Assembly: GCA_905221605.1 (NCBI GenBank)
Contig: CAJNDS010000502.1
Location: forward strand, 1-64,000
Direction: 5' to 3'
Origin: Symbiodinium natans
Taxonomy: Eukaryota > Sar > Dinophyceae > Suessiales > Symbiodiniaceae
DNA length: 64,000 nt
Positions 1 through 11,645 of the stretch are shown here, piece by piece. Positions within the stretch are counted from its first letter, which is position 1. Each line of letters begins with the position of its first letter. The position numbers and the translations under genes were made by a program. Under the pieces are notes generated by a model. That model saw only the letters and a program-made list of their open reading frames with translations, made no database searches and had not been told where the DNA came from.

Positions 1-1894
1 AAGGTCTGGGGCTCCAATTGTCAAAGGTTTGACGGTTCGAATGGGTTCATCAGGGTCCCCTTCTCCGGCACCATCTTGCAGTGGAAACTGGAACCGCCAC
101 CGCCCTTGCCCAAGTGACCCGAAAACCCTAGCCCCTGCATCCAAAAACCCTGACGCTGGCAAGGACAAGTCGCTACACCCGGAAGCGGCCCCAGCCGGCT
201 GCAAAAGCACTTTCCCACGGCTCCAAAGCTGTTGGCACCAATTTCAGCTCTTACGAGTACTCTTAGTCCCCCCAGCATGTCCAGCTACTCAGGAAGCTAC
301 AAGCGTTGTTGTCCTAAATAAGGAACTTTTCCCCCTTCACGGACGAGCGCAGCTCCGCCCCTGCCTCTCGCAGCGAGGGAGCGTCGGCAGGTGCGGACCT
401 GCTCGGGGAGAAGAGCTAGTGACAGATGTGACAACAAGTGTACTGAAGTTGACCAAAACATGATGGGCCTTTCCCATTTGAAGATGGCACGGCATATTCG
501 AGGACTGGTTCAAAACCTTTTTCGCGCCGTAAGACAATCTTGCACTTAAGCCCGCAAGTTCCGCAAGAAGCCCAAGCCACGATGGGAAATGCAGGCGGCC
601 TCAGGGAGCTGCAGCGTGAGCCAAAGCTGCGCAGCCTGACAAATGGATGCAGTGAAATTCCGAGGAGCAGCTTGCGCCGACTTTGTAGAGTCATCCTAGA
701 GTCCTAGAGATTGCTGCCGAAATCGCGACTGCAGCAGCAGTGAAACACAAGGCTCCAGCGCTGCTTTGCGCGAGCGCAGCAGGGCCGTGAACAGCACCTT
801 GGGAGAGGTATAATGGTGTGGCCGAGAGGGAATGATTTGTGATGATTCGTGCCTCATCAGCACCCAGGCACGACGCGGCCACAAGCGAACATGACAGCTC
901 AGCAATAGGAATATCCTCCTGATCGTGCCTCCTCCCCTCCAGGCCAGACCACCGGACATGTGAAAGTATCAAACACCCCCCCCCCCTTCCACTTCCCTCG
1001 GCTGGTTGGCCGGTCCTGTGGGCGGCTTGCTTGAAGCACTCCCGACCCGGAGACTCGATTCCCATGTTCTCAGAAACTTGCTTCAAACTTACCACGCTAT
1101 TTAATTAAGTCCATCCAAAACCAAGCTGCCATCACCAGTGCCCAGCCCTCGTATTTCTCGCAGCTGCCTGTGTCTCGATCAAGAGCGCATGCGCAACACA
1201 TGCTTGTATGCTGACTGAGTCAGCAAAAGGCGTTCGAGGCACACAGCGCAACCTCTCCTTCGAAGCTTCTCTCGATTCTGAGGACTGCGCGCAGGGAGAG
1301 AGCCAGGACCATTCCTGGACCAAAGATGACTGATGAGATATCCCAAATTTTAACAAACGCCAGCATCCCTAACGCATGCACCATCACACTGGTCTTGACA
1401 GAGAACTGACACTGTTCTTTTCACGGCCAATCACGGAAGAGCTGATCTTGGAAACATTATACAAGTGCCTACGCAGGGACATTCAGTTGCCTGTGTAGCA
1501 ACGTATTGAGAGAGCGCTGGAGGCTTCACCTGCTTGCAGGCTATCGTGAGCTGGAACTGGAACGCGCGGCATCTCGGCCCGGATAAATGCCAGTGGGTGA
1601 GGGCTTAACGCCGACCCGCCTGGTCCTTTGTTCGCATGTCAAAACTGGGGCCTGCATCAACTCCAGGCCACTCTAGTCAAGCACAACGGCGATACACCAT
1701 TGCAGCCTGCGGCGTACTATATTGTCATATTGCAGCATTAGTGTTGTATGGAGCCGATGCCTTCGTGAATCGCACTTTGGCGAGACGGAAGCACGGGGAA
1801 GGTACCCCAGCGCGCAACCCTTTGCCCCTCAATTCATCTTCTCCCGATTCTCCTCCCTCAGCTTGGCCAAATGCCGTTCGGGAGCGCCTCATGG

Positions 1895-2257
1895 CTACGC
1901 GCCTTGCCTGCGCCTGATTCTGTGCACTCGGGCATGGCAGAACTCGCAGGACGATTTCGGGCAGCCGTTCTTGCTGGCCATGAAGGCACAGGGGCGGCAG
2001 CCGAAGTCGCAGAAGCGTGCAAGTGCTCGGCGTCTTGCGGCTCTCTCTTCCCTCCTTCGCTCCGCCAGCTCCTGCTCCAATTGGCCTTGCAGCAGGTTGC
2101 CATTCATGCGTTGAATTCGCCTCCGGTTCCCCGACCGCTGTCTGCAAGAAGCAGATCCACCTTCCCTACCCTTCCCCTCACCGCGAGCTTGGGGAAGCTG
2201 CATTGAATGCCATAGGGGGAAACACTCAAGGACCTGACGCTGACAGGCCTGGGACAA
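1895..2257 (-). CDS. CCCH zinc-finger protein (small ORF, copy in duplication 1)
   Basis: The 120-residue frame ends in a compact zinc-binding motif near residues 89-108: RPCAFMASKNGC followed by PKSSCEFCH, that is C-x8-C-x4-C-x3-H. A basic, Glu/Arg-rich helix (ELAERRREERAARRRALARF) precedes it. CCCH fingers usually bind RNA, and short proteins with one such finger are common in dinoflagellates (family knowledge); the role here is not shown. The start is uncertain: the frame probably begins at a splice acceptor near 2250 rather than at a true ATG. Beyond the stop the same frame continues with HLAKLREENREKMN after two more stops, so the 3' end may be truncated by mutation. An apparently identical copy lies at 28469-28831 and a related finger at 33695-33979. 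Confidence 0.6.
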   Translation of the reverse strand: MSQACQRQVLECFPLWHSMQLPQARGEGKGREGGSASCRQRSGNRRRIQRMNGNLLQGQLEQELAERRREERAARRRALARFCDFGCRPCAFMASKNGCPKSSCEFCHARVHRIRRRQGA

Positions 2258-2924
2258 ACCTGGGAGAGGCCTAGGGCGCCGAGGATGCTCAGTACTCGGC
2301 GGATCGAGTCCTTAGAACACGAAGGCAATTGCCTGGACGCCCCTTGCAACTTGCGCCCCTTCACTGGCCGAGGCGGCTGCACGCAAGCGCTACGATTGGC
2401 AGGCAAACTGCACGGAGCTAAGCAACCCGCATCGAAGCAAGAGACCCGAACATGTTTAAACACGTTCACAAACCGCGGGGTAGCGAAATCATTTCAATCT
2501 TGCGGCCACGCTTGCAGCTTCTTCCAACCCTTATGACTGCAACGCTTCACTCCCCGGACCAACTGAGGGCGCGTCCTCGCCCCTGCGACTGCATGCGAGG
2601 CCCCTCCGGCTCTGGGTTCAGGTTGTCCATGTCTTCTTTGCGAGTCGGGCAGACCCCGCACTGGGGCGCTGTTTGAAGAGCTTACCCGACTGGAACAACG
2701 CAAGCGAAAACAAGGAATCTGCCCTGGGCGAGGTACAGCTCAAAGGAGCCTTCTCTGAGAGCCAAATCCGAAGGCAACGGTGATGCACAGGACATACTTG
2801 CAAGTTTCGACAGGGCTGGATCAGGACTGGATCTCAAGCTGGGCTGATGTGGGCTTGCAGTTGTTGAAGCTTGGCCCGCTGGCTTGTTGGTCGGAATGGG
2901 TTTTTAAGAGCTATGTTCAACAAA

Positions 2925-3065
2925 CCTTAAGCTCGTGGAGCTCTTCGAACTGAGGAAAAAACCTCCCAAAAAACGGCCCCCCGTCTCAGATCCAGGTGAG
3001 AGCCGGGGCTCCGTTCTTTGCTGTCACGGCGATCCATTTCCGGCGCACCTCAGCAACACTTCACA
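2925..3065. repeat. Direct repeat inside copy 1 (first arm)
   Basis: The stretch starting caaaccttaagctcgtggag and running through the Lys/Pro-like tract to the ggcgcacctc block recurs at about 3762-3875 with a roughly 25-bp internal deletion. Copy 2 of the duplication has it once (about 29535-29675), so the second arm is specific to copy 1. Confidence 0.8.
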
Positions 3066-3761
3066 GCTCTAAGTAAGGGCCGAGTCGAAGGGAGTGAAGG
3101 CCATCGGCAGATGTGTGCCAAGCGTCTGAGCGTGTCAGCAAAGCTCGGTGGCAGGATGTGCGCCCATTCTAAGAGCCCATTGCAGCAGTTGGCAAGGACC
3201 GCGACAAACGAAAATCAGGTTAGAAACAATGAAGGAAATGGAAGCAAGCACGAAGCAATGCTCCTACAATCACACGGAAACGTACGGAAACCTACCGCGC
3301 CCAAAAACATGAGAAGCGAGCCTTGACGGGTGGCAACGGCATCCCGAAGACCACGAAACAACAACTGGCAGCAGTCCCAAGACCCGCCACCACAAAAGGG
3401 AAAAAGGCGCTTGTCCATGTAGGCGCTTAAAGGCAAAGGCGCTTACGACGCTTGAGCCAGTTTCCGGTTTTTTGAAAGGCGCTTGCGCATTGATGTGGGC
3501 GTTTACATGCGCCCAGGGAGTACGTGATAGCACATGGATTCAAGCCACATCGAAGCGACAGCACTGGTAATGCAACAAAACATCGAACGCAACGTCCTTG
3601 AGCTCCGGGCTGCACATGTCCACTTCTCTAAATTAGGGTACCCTTCTCTGGGGGATTTGGCTTGCGAGCATCATGCAGAGCTTCATATTTCGGGTACCCA
3701 GACACGGCCCACAGGCGGAACCACTCGCCAAATCCACTGCACAATGCTAGCTCATTACGTT

Positions 3762-3875
3762 GCAAACCTTAAACTCGTGGAGCTCTTCGAACTGAGGAAA
3801 GAACCTCCCAAAAAACTGCTCCCCGTCTCAGATCCAGCGATCTATTTCCGGCGCACCTCTGCAACGCTTCACGGA
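3762..3875. repeat. Direct repeat inside copy 1 (second arm)
   Basis: Second occurrence of the 2925-3065 sequence, sharing gtggagctcttcgaactgag and the block ending in ggcgcacctc. It lies just past the point where copies 1 and 2 of the large duplication diverge. Confidence 0.8.
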
Positions 3876-4094
3876 GAAGACTTCTCAGAGAACATGGGCT
3901 GTAGCTGCAGAATTGTGGTGCAGGTGTGTCAAGGCGAGGCTGGCTTTTTGCTGTAGGGTTTAAGGTTTAGAGTTGAATGCCATTCAGGGTGCGTTTTGTC
4001 AGCTGTGGATCTAGGACCTTCTGCCTCTAGCCCGAAGATCTTCCAAAACAGGCACCAACAAGGCATGCATCGTGTGGTCGTACCCCAAAATTGG

Positions 4095-4225
4095 TTTGGG
4101 GTTTATGGTTTGTAGGGTTTCGGATTTTCATAGTTTTGAGGGTTGAGGGCGTTTAGAAATTTTAGGGTTTAGGGCGTTTAGGGTTTTTTAAGATTTAGGA
4201 TGCTTAGGGTTTTCAGGGTTCGCCT
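4095..4225. repeat. Interstitial telomere-like tract (TTTAGGG type)
   Basis: Several gtttaggg, ttttagggtttagggcg and similar heptamer-like repeats occur with interruptions. TTTAGGG is the plant and dinoflagellate telomere unit; this is a degenerate internal tract. Opposite-strand versions follow at 4590-4720. Confidence 0.7.
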
Positions 4226-4589
4226 TTTGGGCTCAGCGCTTAGGTTTCTGGGAAAAGTCTGGTCATGCATGGTAAAGAGCATTAAGAACTTTGTAAGGAA
4301 GGAATTACTTGAGATTGTGTCATACCGGAAGATACCCGAGGCCTAAACCCCAAACCCTGAAGGACAATCGTCAACCAATTGAGCTTTGCAGGGCCATGTT
4401 TTGCAATGCACGTGCCGGTGCAAGTCAAGTCGACACAGGGGAAACGCGATGATGGCAGTCTCATGTGAGGTAAGGTTTTGTGTTTGCTGGATATACATTC
4501 ACAAATATTAGGAACCCTCAAAACCTGCACCAATAACAGCAATATGAACCCTACCTCATTAAACCGGTCGCTTTTCTTAAACTCATGGC

Positions 4590-4720
4590 TGAACCCTAAA
4601 CCTACACCCTAAACCCTAAACCCTAAACGCTAAACCCTAAACCCTAAGCACATTTCCTGGCAGTGAGGCTAGAGCCTGAACGCCTAAACCCGAATCCGTA
4701 AACCCAGGGGGAACTTCGGG
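4590..4720. repeat. Interstitial telomere-like tract (CCCTAAA strand)
   Basis: Runs of ccctaaaccctaaaccctaa with single-base interruptions. Between 3760 and 5040 I see no supportable gene; the rest of that stretch is unannotated intergenic DNA. Confidence 0.8.
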
Positions 4721-5044
4721 CTCCTCATGAGGCTTCTTCTATCTTGGGCCCTTCTTCATACAAGGCATCCTGCTCTGACATCTCGGGGAATAAGGCTAAG
4801 TTTAGGGCTGTATACACCCAAAGATGTCCCTCGTCTGGATTCAGTTGCTTCAGGGGATCCCCTACCTCCAATTCTCCTGGGACTGCATACGTCATAAGGG
4901 TCTACTAAGTAATCCGCCACGATCATCGTAAGATGCAGGTGGATTCGAGCAGCGTGGAACAAGGTTATCCGTCTCGCGCTTTCAACTTCGTTTTGTCTCG
5001 AAATTTGCCGACAACGCCTGGGTTTTAATCCTAACATCCGTTTT

Positions 5045-5360
5045 CCCCCTGGGGCTCTTCAACCTATTATGGCGACTGTCCACCAGGATTCGCTGTACAT
5101 AAAGTGTAGGCGCATTCGATGTTGAGAAGCCAAGCCGCTTCAGAATCACCGCTTCGCAAGACCTGAATATGGAAGACATTGGAAGCGTTGCCGATCCGAG
5201 TTCGTTCGTGGCTAGCATTGCCTTTCTGGTACAATAGTGAGCGAGTTCTGGCAGCAGCCTTTCAACATCTGTACAAAACTGCAAAACAGTGTCAAATCGG
5301 CACCGGCTCTGAGCGTGCACACGGCCCGCGCGGCTCTTCAGCCTACTACGATCGAGGTCT
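5045..5360 (+). repeat. Dispersed repeat family R, copy R1
   Basis: It contains the recurring blocks ctcttcaacctattatggcg, agccgcttcagaatcacc, ttctggcagcagcctttcaa, gctctgagcgtgcac and ggctcttcagcctactacg. The same blocks in the same order recur near 30.4, 36.6, 43.9, 48.1 and 62.3-62.8 kb. It ends about 20 bp downstream of the stop codon of the GMC oxidoreductase gene. Confidence 0.88.
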
Positions 5361-5376
5361 GCAGGACTTGTTGGAG

Positions 5377-8300
5377 TTAAGGCATGGATTTTGCAAGCAC
5401 GTCGGCCGCTTTAAATGCAATGCCTTTAAGAGTCAGTGCCGGGTGGGCCCAAATGGTGGTCGGCGTGATGGAAGCATCCGCAACGGCCACATTCATGGTG
5501 CCGCGAACGCGCAAGCTCTGAGGATCTACGCAGGCCCCGAGGGCACAGGAGCCGGCCCAGTGGTTGAAGGCCCAGCTGCGCTCGGTTTCACCTTCTTTGT
5601 GGCAGCCTGCAGAACCAAGCATGTGATCCAGCCAGCCCAGCGCATGTTCCATGGTAATGATGTCGTGCGCACAAGCATTTCGCGGAGATCCCTCCAATTT
5701 GATGGTGCCGTCCGGGTTCAGAACCTTTAGTGCAGTTTCAACATCTTCCGACCTTTTTGGTTTCGGCTTCAAGCTAGCTTGTATAGGCTAATTAGGATCT
5801 AATTAGGGTCCAGAGCCGAAAGGGATCCCACACACTGGACTGCCAGGGAGCCATCTCTGCGTTGGAGCAAGTGTCTCGCATAAGCGCCACATGGAGTGCA
5901 AGCCGGCCTACCTCTGCCTGGCGGGGCGCTGCGACATTGCGTACTTCGCTACACCGTGACTGCTCCCAAGTGCAACTACGTGCTACCATGTGCTACCTTA
6001 GCTTGTGACAACAAGAATCTCTTCCTGGGGGCCCAGGAAGAACTCGACATCATACTGGTCGTTGCCACCAGACGTCCTCGGGTCCTTCCAGAAGCCCATT
6101 AAAATTGGACCGAATTGCGCCAGGGCTCCACTTCTATCGTGGAGGTACTGGGACATGATCTGGTCCGTCACTTCCCCATAAGTCTTTGGGTCATTGTCAC
6201 GCCAGCACCGGAACATCTGGTGCCACAGGCTGTGATCTTTGATGGTCTTGCCCACGGTCCCATAACCTGTTATGCCACTGCGAAGGAGAAGACGTGGTGT
6301 GTTGATCGCACCGGCTGTCACGACCACAAGCCCACCGTCCTTCAATACAGGCACTTTGCTAAATCTAATCTCCTTTACTCTGAACGTCTGAACGTTAAAC
6401 CCCCTGGTGTTGACAGTGTTTGGGCAATAAATACCCTCGATTATACGCCGCATACTCCATGCCACTATACATAGGCATAAGACACAACATAAATAGAGCC
6501 CTTGAGCTGCGGGCGTCCTTCAGCTGCAAGGTGTCCTCATCGCCAGTCTCTTCGTCCTTGACCCTCACGCCCGTGGCTTGCGTGCCGGCCACAGTCTCAA
6601 TCTGACGAATTCTCGAAACGGCTTAGGCTTGAGAGGTTAGAGGTTAGAGAGGTTGGAAAGGTTAGTGTCTTAGAGTTCTTTAAGCTCTTCCAATACCTGG
6701 CATCCATATTAGCACGCAAAAAAGACACACCCGATTTGTTGTTGGTAACTTCTCCGCCTTTGTCGCCCGCTTCATCTTCAAGAGCTTGAAATTGGGGCGC
6801 TTCAAGGCTTCCGGCAGATACCTGCAGATACTCTTGATACCCCTGCAGATACTCCTGCAGATACCCCTGCAGGTAAAGTTTACATGAAAAACCTCAGGTA
6901 AAACGAGCCCCAAGCCGTATTGAAACCGCAGCAGGCACATCTGAGCTGTTGACTGGCGCACGCCATCCTTTGCGGAGACGTGTGGGACGTGAAAGATACC
7001 TCCACGAGGCTGAGTCGTGTTGTCCTTCACAAAGGGCACTGCTCGGCCGTACGATATCGATAAGGAGGGGACCTGTTGATTGCACCTGCAGGTTTATTGC
7101 CCTGCAATATTGACTGTTGCTTTTACCTTTTGTTGCGTGCTTTCGCGCGTGCACCCGCAAACCCCATCAAACGCCCGCGGCCAGCTTAGAATAAAAAATA
7201 TTGAGGTAAGTCTTGCAGTCGAAGATTCAGCCTGCAGGTTTGTTTGTTCATTGCTTGGTAATTGGTATGCATGTAGTGCCGAAGATTTCTTCCAGGAGAT
7301 GTTTTTCCTCATTGCTTCGATTGCAGAATTTCATTGCTTCTATGGATGTGGCATTGGAGCCGACAATGCCTTTAGCAAGCTGCTTCTTCACTCCGCTAGC
7401 AAAGTTCTCTGCTTTGCTTCCTAAACAGGGTATTAGTATTGGAGCCAAAGCTTCCATCAGCCGGCTCGTGATTTTTCGGGACTCCGAAGAACCGATATGG
7501 AATTGGAACCGATGATCCATTTCATTGCTTCCGAACTCGAAGATCCGGTCAGCATAAGCCGGCGGTTGATTGCCAGATATTGCCCCGGATGACTCGAAGA
7601 TTCAGAGTCCACGAGCTCGCTAAAAATGTGGCATTTCCTTGATGCATAGTACGGACGTAAATATGGTAAAAAATCTAGTTTGTTGATTGCTGCGTATAGT
7701 AGAGATGCGTAGCAATGTGGCGCTGGAATCGACGATTCAATCGGCAACTTGGATCGGCAACTTGGATGTTTCTCGATTCCGTGTAGTACGGGCGCAGCGC
7801 TGGTTGCTGCTTAGTATGGATTCAGCACTGAGCCAAAGATCCAGTCAGCAAGCTGTTCATTTGCTCAGTGCTTCGTCGCGCCGACGCAACATTGGAGCAG
7901 AAGATTCAGTTAGCTAGCTGGATATTCCAAGGGCCAGCGCTTGGCAGAGGTCGGGTGTCCGAAGCAATATTCAGAATATTCAACAGCAGAGAGCCCTTCA
8001 ATAATGGTGGATGGGATAAGTATATAATCCAGTGCACAACCCTGTCCTCCACAAAGCCGCCAGCAGCCCCACCATACTTTTCAAAAGCTCGCCGAACGAA
8101 ATTGCCACCGGCATCGCTCAGGTAGTGTCGCCCATCAGCACTGGGGGTTTGGGTGATGTGGAAATCGCGCTGAGCCATCCTCACAAAAGACTGCAAATCC
8201 TGGGCCCGCCAGCCTTCCGGCCAGGAGTCAAAATTCGCTGGATGTGTCAGCTGCATCAGCGCTCCGTTCATCACGCCGCAACCTCCACTGGAGTCGTTAT

Positions 8301-8987
8301 GAACACGAAAACTTGTAGTTTACCTATCCGAATCGCCCTGAACACTGAACCCCAAACCCCTTGCCTCCTAAAGCCTTGCATTGGTGGATGCCGCCCAATT
8401 CGAAACCCCAGTTGTCCCGGCACATGTCGTTCCAGCAGTGGAGGCCCTTGGCGTAATTCCCGGGCACATCATACCTTGGTAGACACAATGATTTATAATA
8501 CCCTGCCGCAAATCACAATGTACACAGTCTTCGCTTGCAATAACATACATATAACTTGCTGTAGTGCACTATACACAGTAAACTATCGTTGTCCTTCCTC
8601 CAGTCAAGCCCTAAGCCCCAAACCCTGGTTTTGACAATGGCCGTACCTTGTCAGCGAGCCGAGATATTTGGATCGGAACAATCCCATGGCCACCAGCCGT
8701 CCCTGCTGCCATTGGCTGGGCGGGAGCTCCCCACCGAGTTCTGCCTGCTTTAGGGTCTATTGCGTATTGCTACAATACGGCGCCCCTGGCTCTCGTCTAC
8801 TATACTGCACACTATCACACGCAATACCAAAACAACAAACACTGTCTACTGCAGTCTCCTGTGAGGCGGCACCGGCTTCAACCAGAAGGATCGTCTTATC
8901 GGGCATCTGCTTGGCGAGATCGGACGCAACAATGCTGCCCATTAGGCCGGCCCCAACGACAATCACGTCGTGGCCCGTCACATACAA
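5377..8987 (-). CDS. GMC-family FAD-dependent oxidoreductase, multi-exon (5' end missing)
   Basis: This flavoenzyme family oxidises alcohols, sugars or choline. Exons in order: about 8987-8859 (DVIVVGAGLMGS, the GxGxxG FAD-binding strand, and LLVEAG); 8744-8647; 8474-8365 (YDVPGNYAKG, CKALGG); from 8282 (MNGALMQL, FDSWPEGWRAQDL); about 7050-6939 (GGIFHVPHVSAKDGVRQSTA); 6821 to about 6750 (LPEALKRPNFKLLKM); about 6622-6495 (ATGVRVKDEETGDED); about 6400-6010 (VVVTAGAINTPRLLLRSGI, family signature 2); about 5770-5377 (C-terminal domain). Both catalytic positions are visible: His in NHWAGS and His in TTIWAHPALT. Joins that keep frame include 8646-8475 (GT-AG), 8364-8283 (GC-AG) and 6938-6822 (GT-AG). 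The first intron allows either a GA or a GT donor. No ATG precedes exon 1; the frame runs into a microsatellite. The substrate is unknown. Confidence 0.9.
6812..6882. repeat. Short tandem repeat filling a GMC intron
   Basis: About five imperfect 15-bp units of the type ctgcagatacccctg make up most of the 117-bp intron at 6822-6938. On the minus strand the last unit supplies the acceptor CTGCAG just before the exon codon for Tyr in YLPEAL. Confidence 0.8.
7195..7960. repeat. Degenerate repeats in the large GMC intron
   Basis: The intron between the exon ending near 8030 and the one starting near 7050 contains loosely repeated blocks such as gaagattcag, attcattgctt, ttggagccga and cagcaagctg. 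I see no exon in it, apart from the possibility that the reading frame past 8030 belongs to the previous exon. Confidence 0.6.
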
Positions 8988-9127
8988 TAGATATAGATAT
9001 AGATATAGATATAGATATAGATATAGATATAGATATAGATATAGATATAGATATAGATATAGATATAGATATAGATATAGATATAGATATAGATATAGAT
9101 ATAGATATAGATATAGATATAGATATA
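8985..9127. repeat. Hexanucleotide microsatellite (ATAGAT)n
   Basis: About 23 near-perfect copies of atagat. It abuts the first recognisable GMC exon, with neither an ATG nor an AG acceptor in between. It also marks the left edge of the low-complexity block that runs to about 23.3 kb. Confidence 0.98.
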
Positions 9128-9431
9128 GGCCACAAGATGAAAATAGTAATAATGCCCCCTTAATAGTAATACGAAGGGAATTGTATTATAAGCCCTTATA
9201 AGTTTACCGCATGAAGGGCGTAATAATGGAAGTACGAAGTGAAGGGGGCCTTATTAAATATACGAAATTGGCCCCCTTAATACAATTACAATGTTATTCT
9301 TAAATTTACCCGCGGGCTCATACTTTATTTATTTTATGCCCGCGTGTACACCATAATTATAAGGATAGTGCTTCATGTACGGGCTCATTAAGGACTTTTA
9401 TTACTAGCCCGTATTATTATTTTGTATCACT
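9128..9431. other. AT-rich spacer, no gene
   Basis: It contains short imperfect repeats of gaagggcgtaataatgg, cccccttaata and cccgcg-type motifs in AT-rich DNA. No open frame with protein-like composition was found. Confidence 0.6.
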
Positions 9432-9539
9432 GATATAGATATACATATACATATGGTACCCCTCCAAAAAAACCTACCTCTAAACTTGAATATATACAAA
9501 TTAAGCTGATTAAGCCGATGACCCCAGTATACCTCAGTA

Positions 9540-10115
9540 CAATTCAGTGTTTATTCCGAGACTAGCCTGGAGCCAAGAACCAAGATGTCGCCAAAGTTTT
9601 TTTTGAAACGATCTTGGTTCTGCATGTATGGCCCCACTGGATCTCAGTATAATTCAGTATATTTCAGTATTTATACTGAGGCCAACCTTGAACCAAGAAC
9701 CAAGATAAAACAAAAACATTGTGGCATCTTTGTTTCTGGTTCTTGGTTCCAGGTTGGTTTCAGTGTCATTCAGTATAATTCAGCATTTATACTGAATTAT
9801 GGTTGGCTACAATTGCTCTTACAAGTATACATAACATTTACACCACATGCATATGTGAATGCTTTTACTGGCGCAGCTATGATAAGCTCAAATACCAAAT
9901 TGTATCAGAACCAAGATGTAAAGAAAAAGGCTTTTTGTGGCATGTTGGTTCTTGGTTCTTGGTTCCAGGTTGGTTTCAGTATCATTCAGTATATTTCAGT
10001 ATTTGTACTGATTTTTTGTCTACGATTGCTCATCCAAGAATACATAACATGTATACCACATACATATGTGAATGCTTTTACTGGCGCAGCTATGATAAGC
10101 TCAAATAACAAATTG
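9540..10115. repeat. Long direct repeats, about 210-bp period
   Basis: The blocks ttcttggttccaggttggtt, ttcagtat and ggcgcagctatgataagctc (9870 and 10082) recur. The whole 9745-9893 stretch matches 9945-10107 with small changes. A 221-codon frame across it is a by-product of the repeat. Confidence 0.85.
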
Positions 10116-10889
10116 TATCACCTACTTACGCTGCAATGTCGTTCAACGTGCAGGGCAAAGCTGCTATGTCAAACAACGGCGCGATGCTCGAGCTTCGACC
10201 GGTGCATGCTAATTCTGAAAACGTCTGGAATGGTTTCCTTCTATATTTAGTGAACATGTTAGATAGTTGAAATAGCCCTTACTTAAAGTAACCAAACTGA
10301 TGTACTAATGAAATACTTGAAAGTAGCTAAGTTATAATTTTGCTACTACTGGAAATATGATGTATTTTGTTGACTTAAACGGTAGTCAGATTGCGTTTAA
10401 GATATTATATATGCTACAAACGAAAGCAACTACATTAAGCAACTGCATTAATTTAATGAGCTGAGTACCGTTTAAATGAAAGATGCTGAGAAGTATATCA
10501 GACTTCATAAGAAGTACTTTCAACTGATGCATAAGTTAACCATGTGTTTTTATGGAAAACAAACATTTGTTTTACCAATCTTTTTCGGCTTCATCTTTCA
10601 ACAACATTGGTAAAAACCAATGTTTTCCATGAATTTCTGAGGCTCTCTCCCAGCCACCATTTCTCGAGGTAGTACCAACCAACAAACTCAAATCCTGCAA
10701 AATCTCGAGTGAGTACCCAAACCTCCACATAATCAATCACGCCCCAATACGCAAGACATGACATCTATCCTCAAAACTATACCTTAGCTACGATTTCTCA
10801 AACAATCATCCCCCGATAAGCAAAACCTAACATCTATACTGAACACTGTACCTTAGCAACATATCTTAAGACATCACGCCCTAAGGCTC

Positions 10890-11645
10890 CTACCAATTTC
10901 TTATCAATTTAAACAGGATTCTTATTCATGTTACTGGGATTCGCATAGGTTCTCATTATTTTTAAAGCGTTCCTATTGGATTAGGCTCATATTAGTTTAA
11001 TAGGATGACTATCTAGTAAGGCTCCTATGTTTTGTAATAAGAATCCTAATCAATTTGAATCAGATTCTTATTCATGCTAATGGGGTTCGTGTTAATATTA
11101 AGAGGGATCTCAATCACTTTCAAGGGATTCTGTTGGTTTAGGCTCATGTTCATTTTAATCGGATTCCTATTATTTTTCTGAAGGTTCACAGATTTTTATA
11201 GGAGTCCGATGGGTTCCTATTAATTTTCGTAGGGTTCCTCTTCAGTTGAATAGGATTCCTATTCGTTCTACGAGGATTCTCATTAATTTGTGAGGGTTAA
11301 GAGGCTTCATATTGATTTATGGCTCCGATTAATTTGAAATAGGGTTCCTATGGATTTAAATAGAGGATCCCCATTGTTGTTTCTAGGATTCCATAAAGTT
11401 GTCCCATTTGTTTTAGTAAGGCTCCTACAAATCCAATAAGATTCCTATCAATTTTAGTAGGGTTCTTTTTCATTTGAAGAGGGTTCCTATTGAGTTTACT
11501 AGTATTAAGGGTTCTCAGTCATTTTAAAGGGTTTCCTATTCAGGTTAATAAGAATCCTATTAACACAAAATGAATCTTATGAACCCTATTAATCAAATTT
11601 GATCAGAATCCTATTCGAATGAATATGATTCCTATATAAATCAGA
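10890..11645. repeat. Degenerate short-repeat array (GGATTCCTATTAAT type)
   Basis: About 25-30 imperfect units of roughly 24 bp are built from ggattcctatt, aattt and agggttc, with some reversed units (aatcctatt) near both ends. It is non-coding. Confidence 0.85.

Larger units (their letters stand above)
1..3754. repeat. Segmental duplication, copy 1
   Basis: This stretch matches about 26650-30385 (from base 81 on) and, for its first 520 bases, 34836-35356. The match starts inside the window edge, so the full length is unknown. About 1346-2395 appears identical to copy 2, while 81-1345 and 2396-3754 differ by many small indels and substitutions. It ends where both copies read tagctca and then diverge (3754 here, about 30385 in copy 2). 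The only coding signal I can support inside it is the zinc-finger ORF at 1895-2257; other open frames overlap it on both strands and look like chance. Confidence 0.93.

Noticed and set aside
1636-2274. Several overlapping frames conserved between the two long duplicates
   Set aside because: Conservation comes from the DNA being identical; only the minus frame with the CCCH finger has a recognisable motif.
9585-10250. 221-codon plus-strand frame
   Set aside because: It is made of two copies of a long direct repeat, with no domain.
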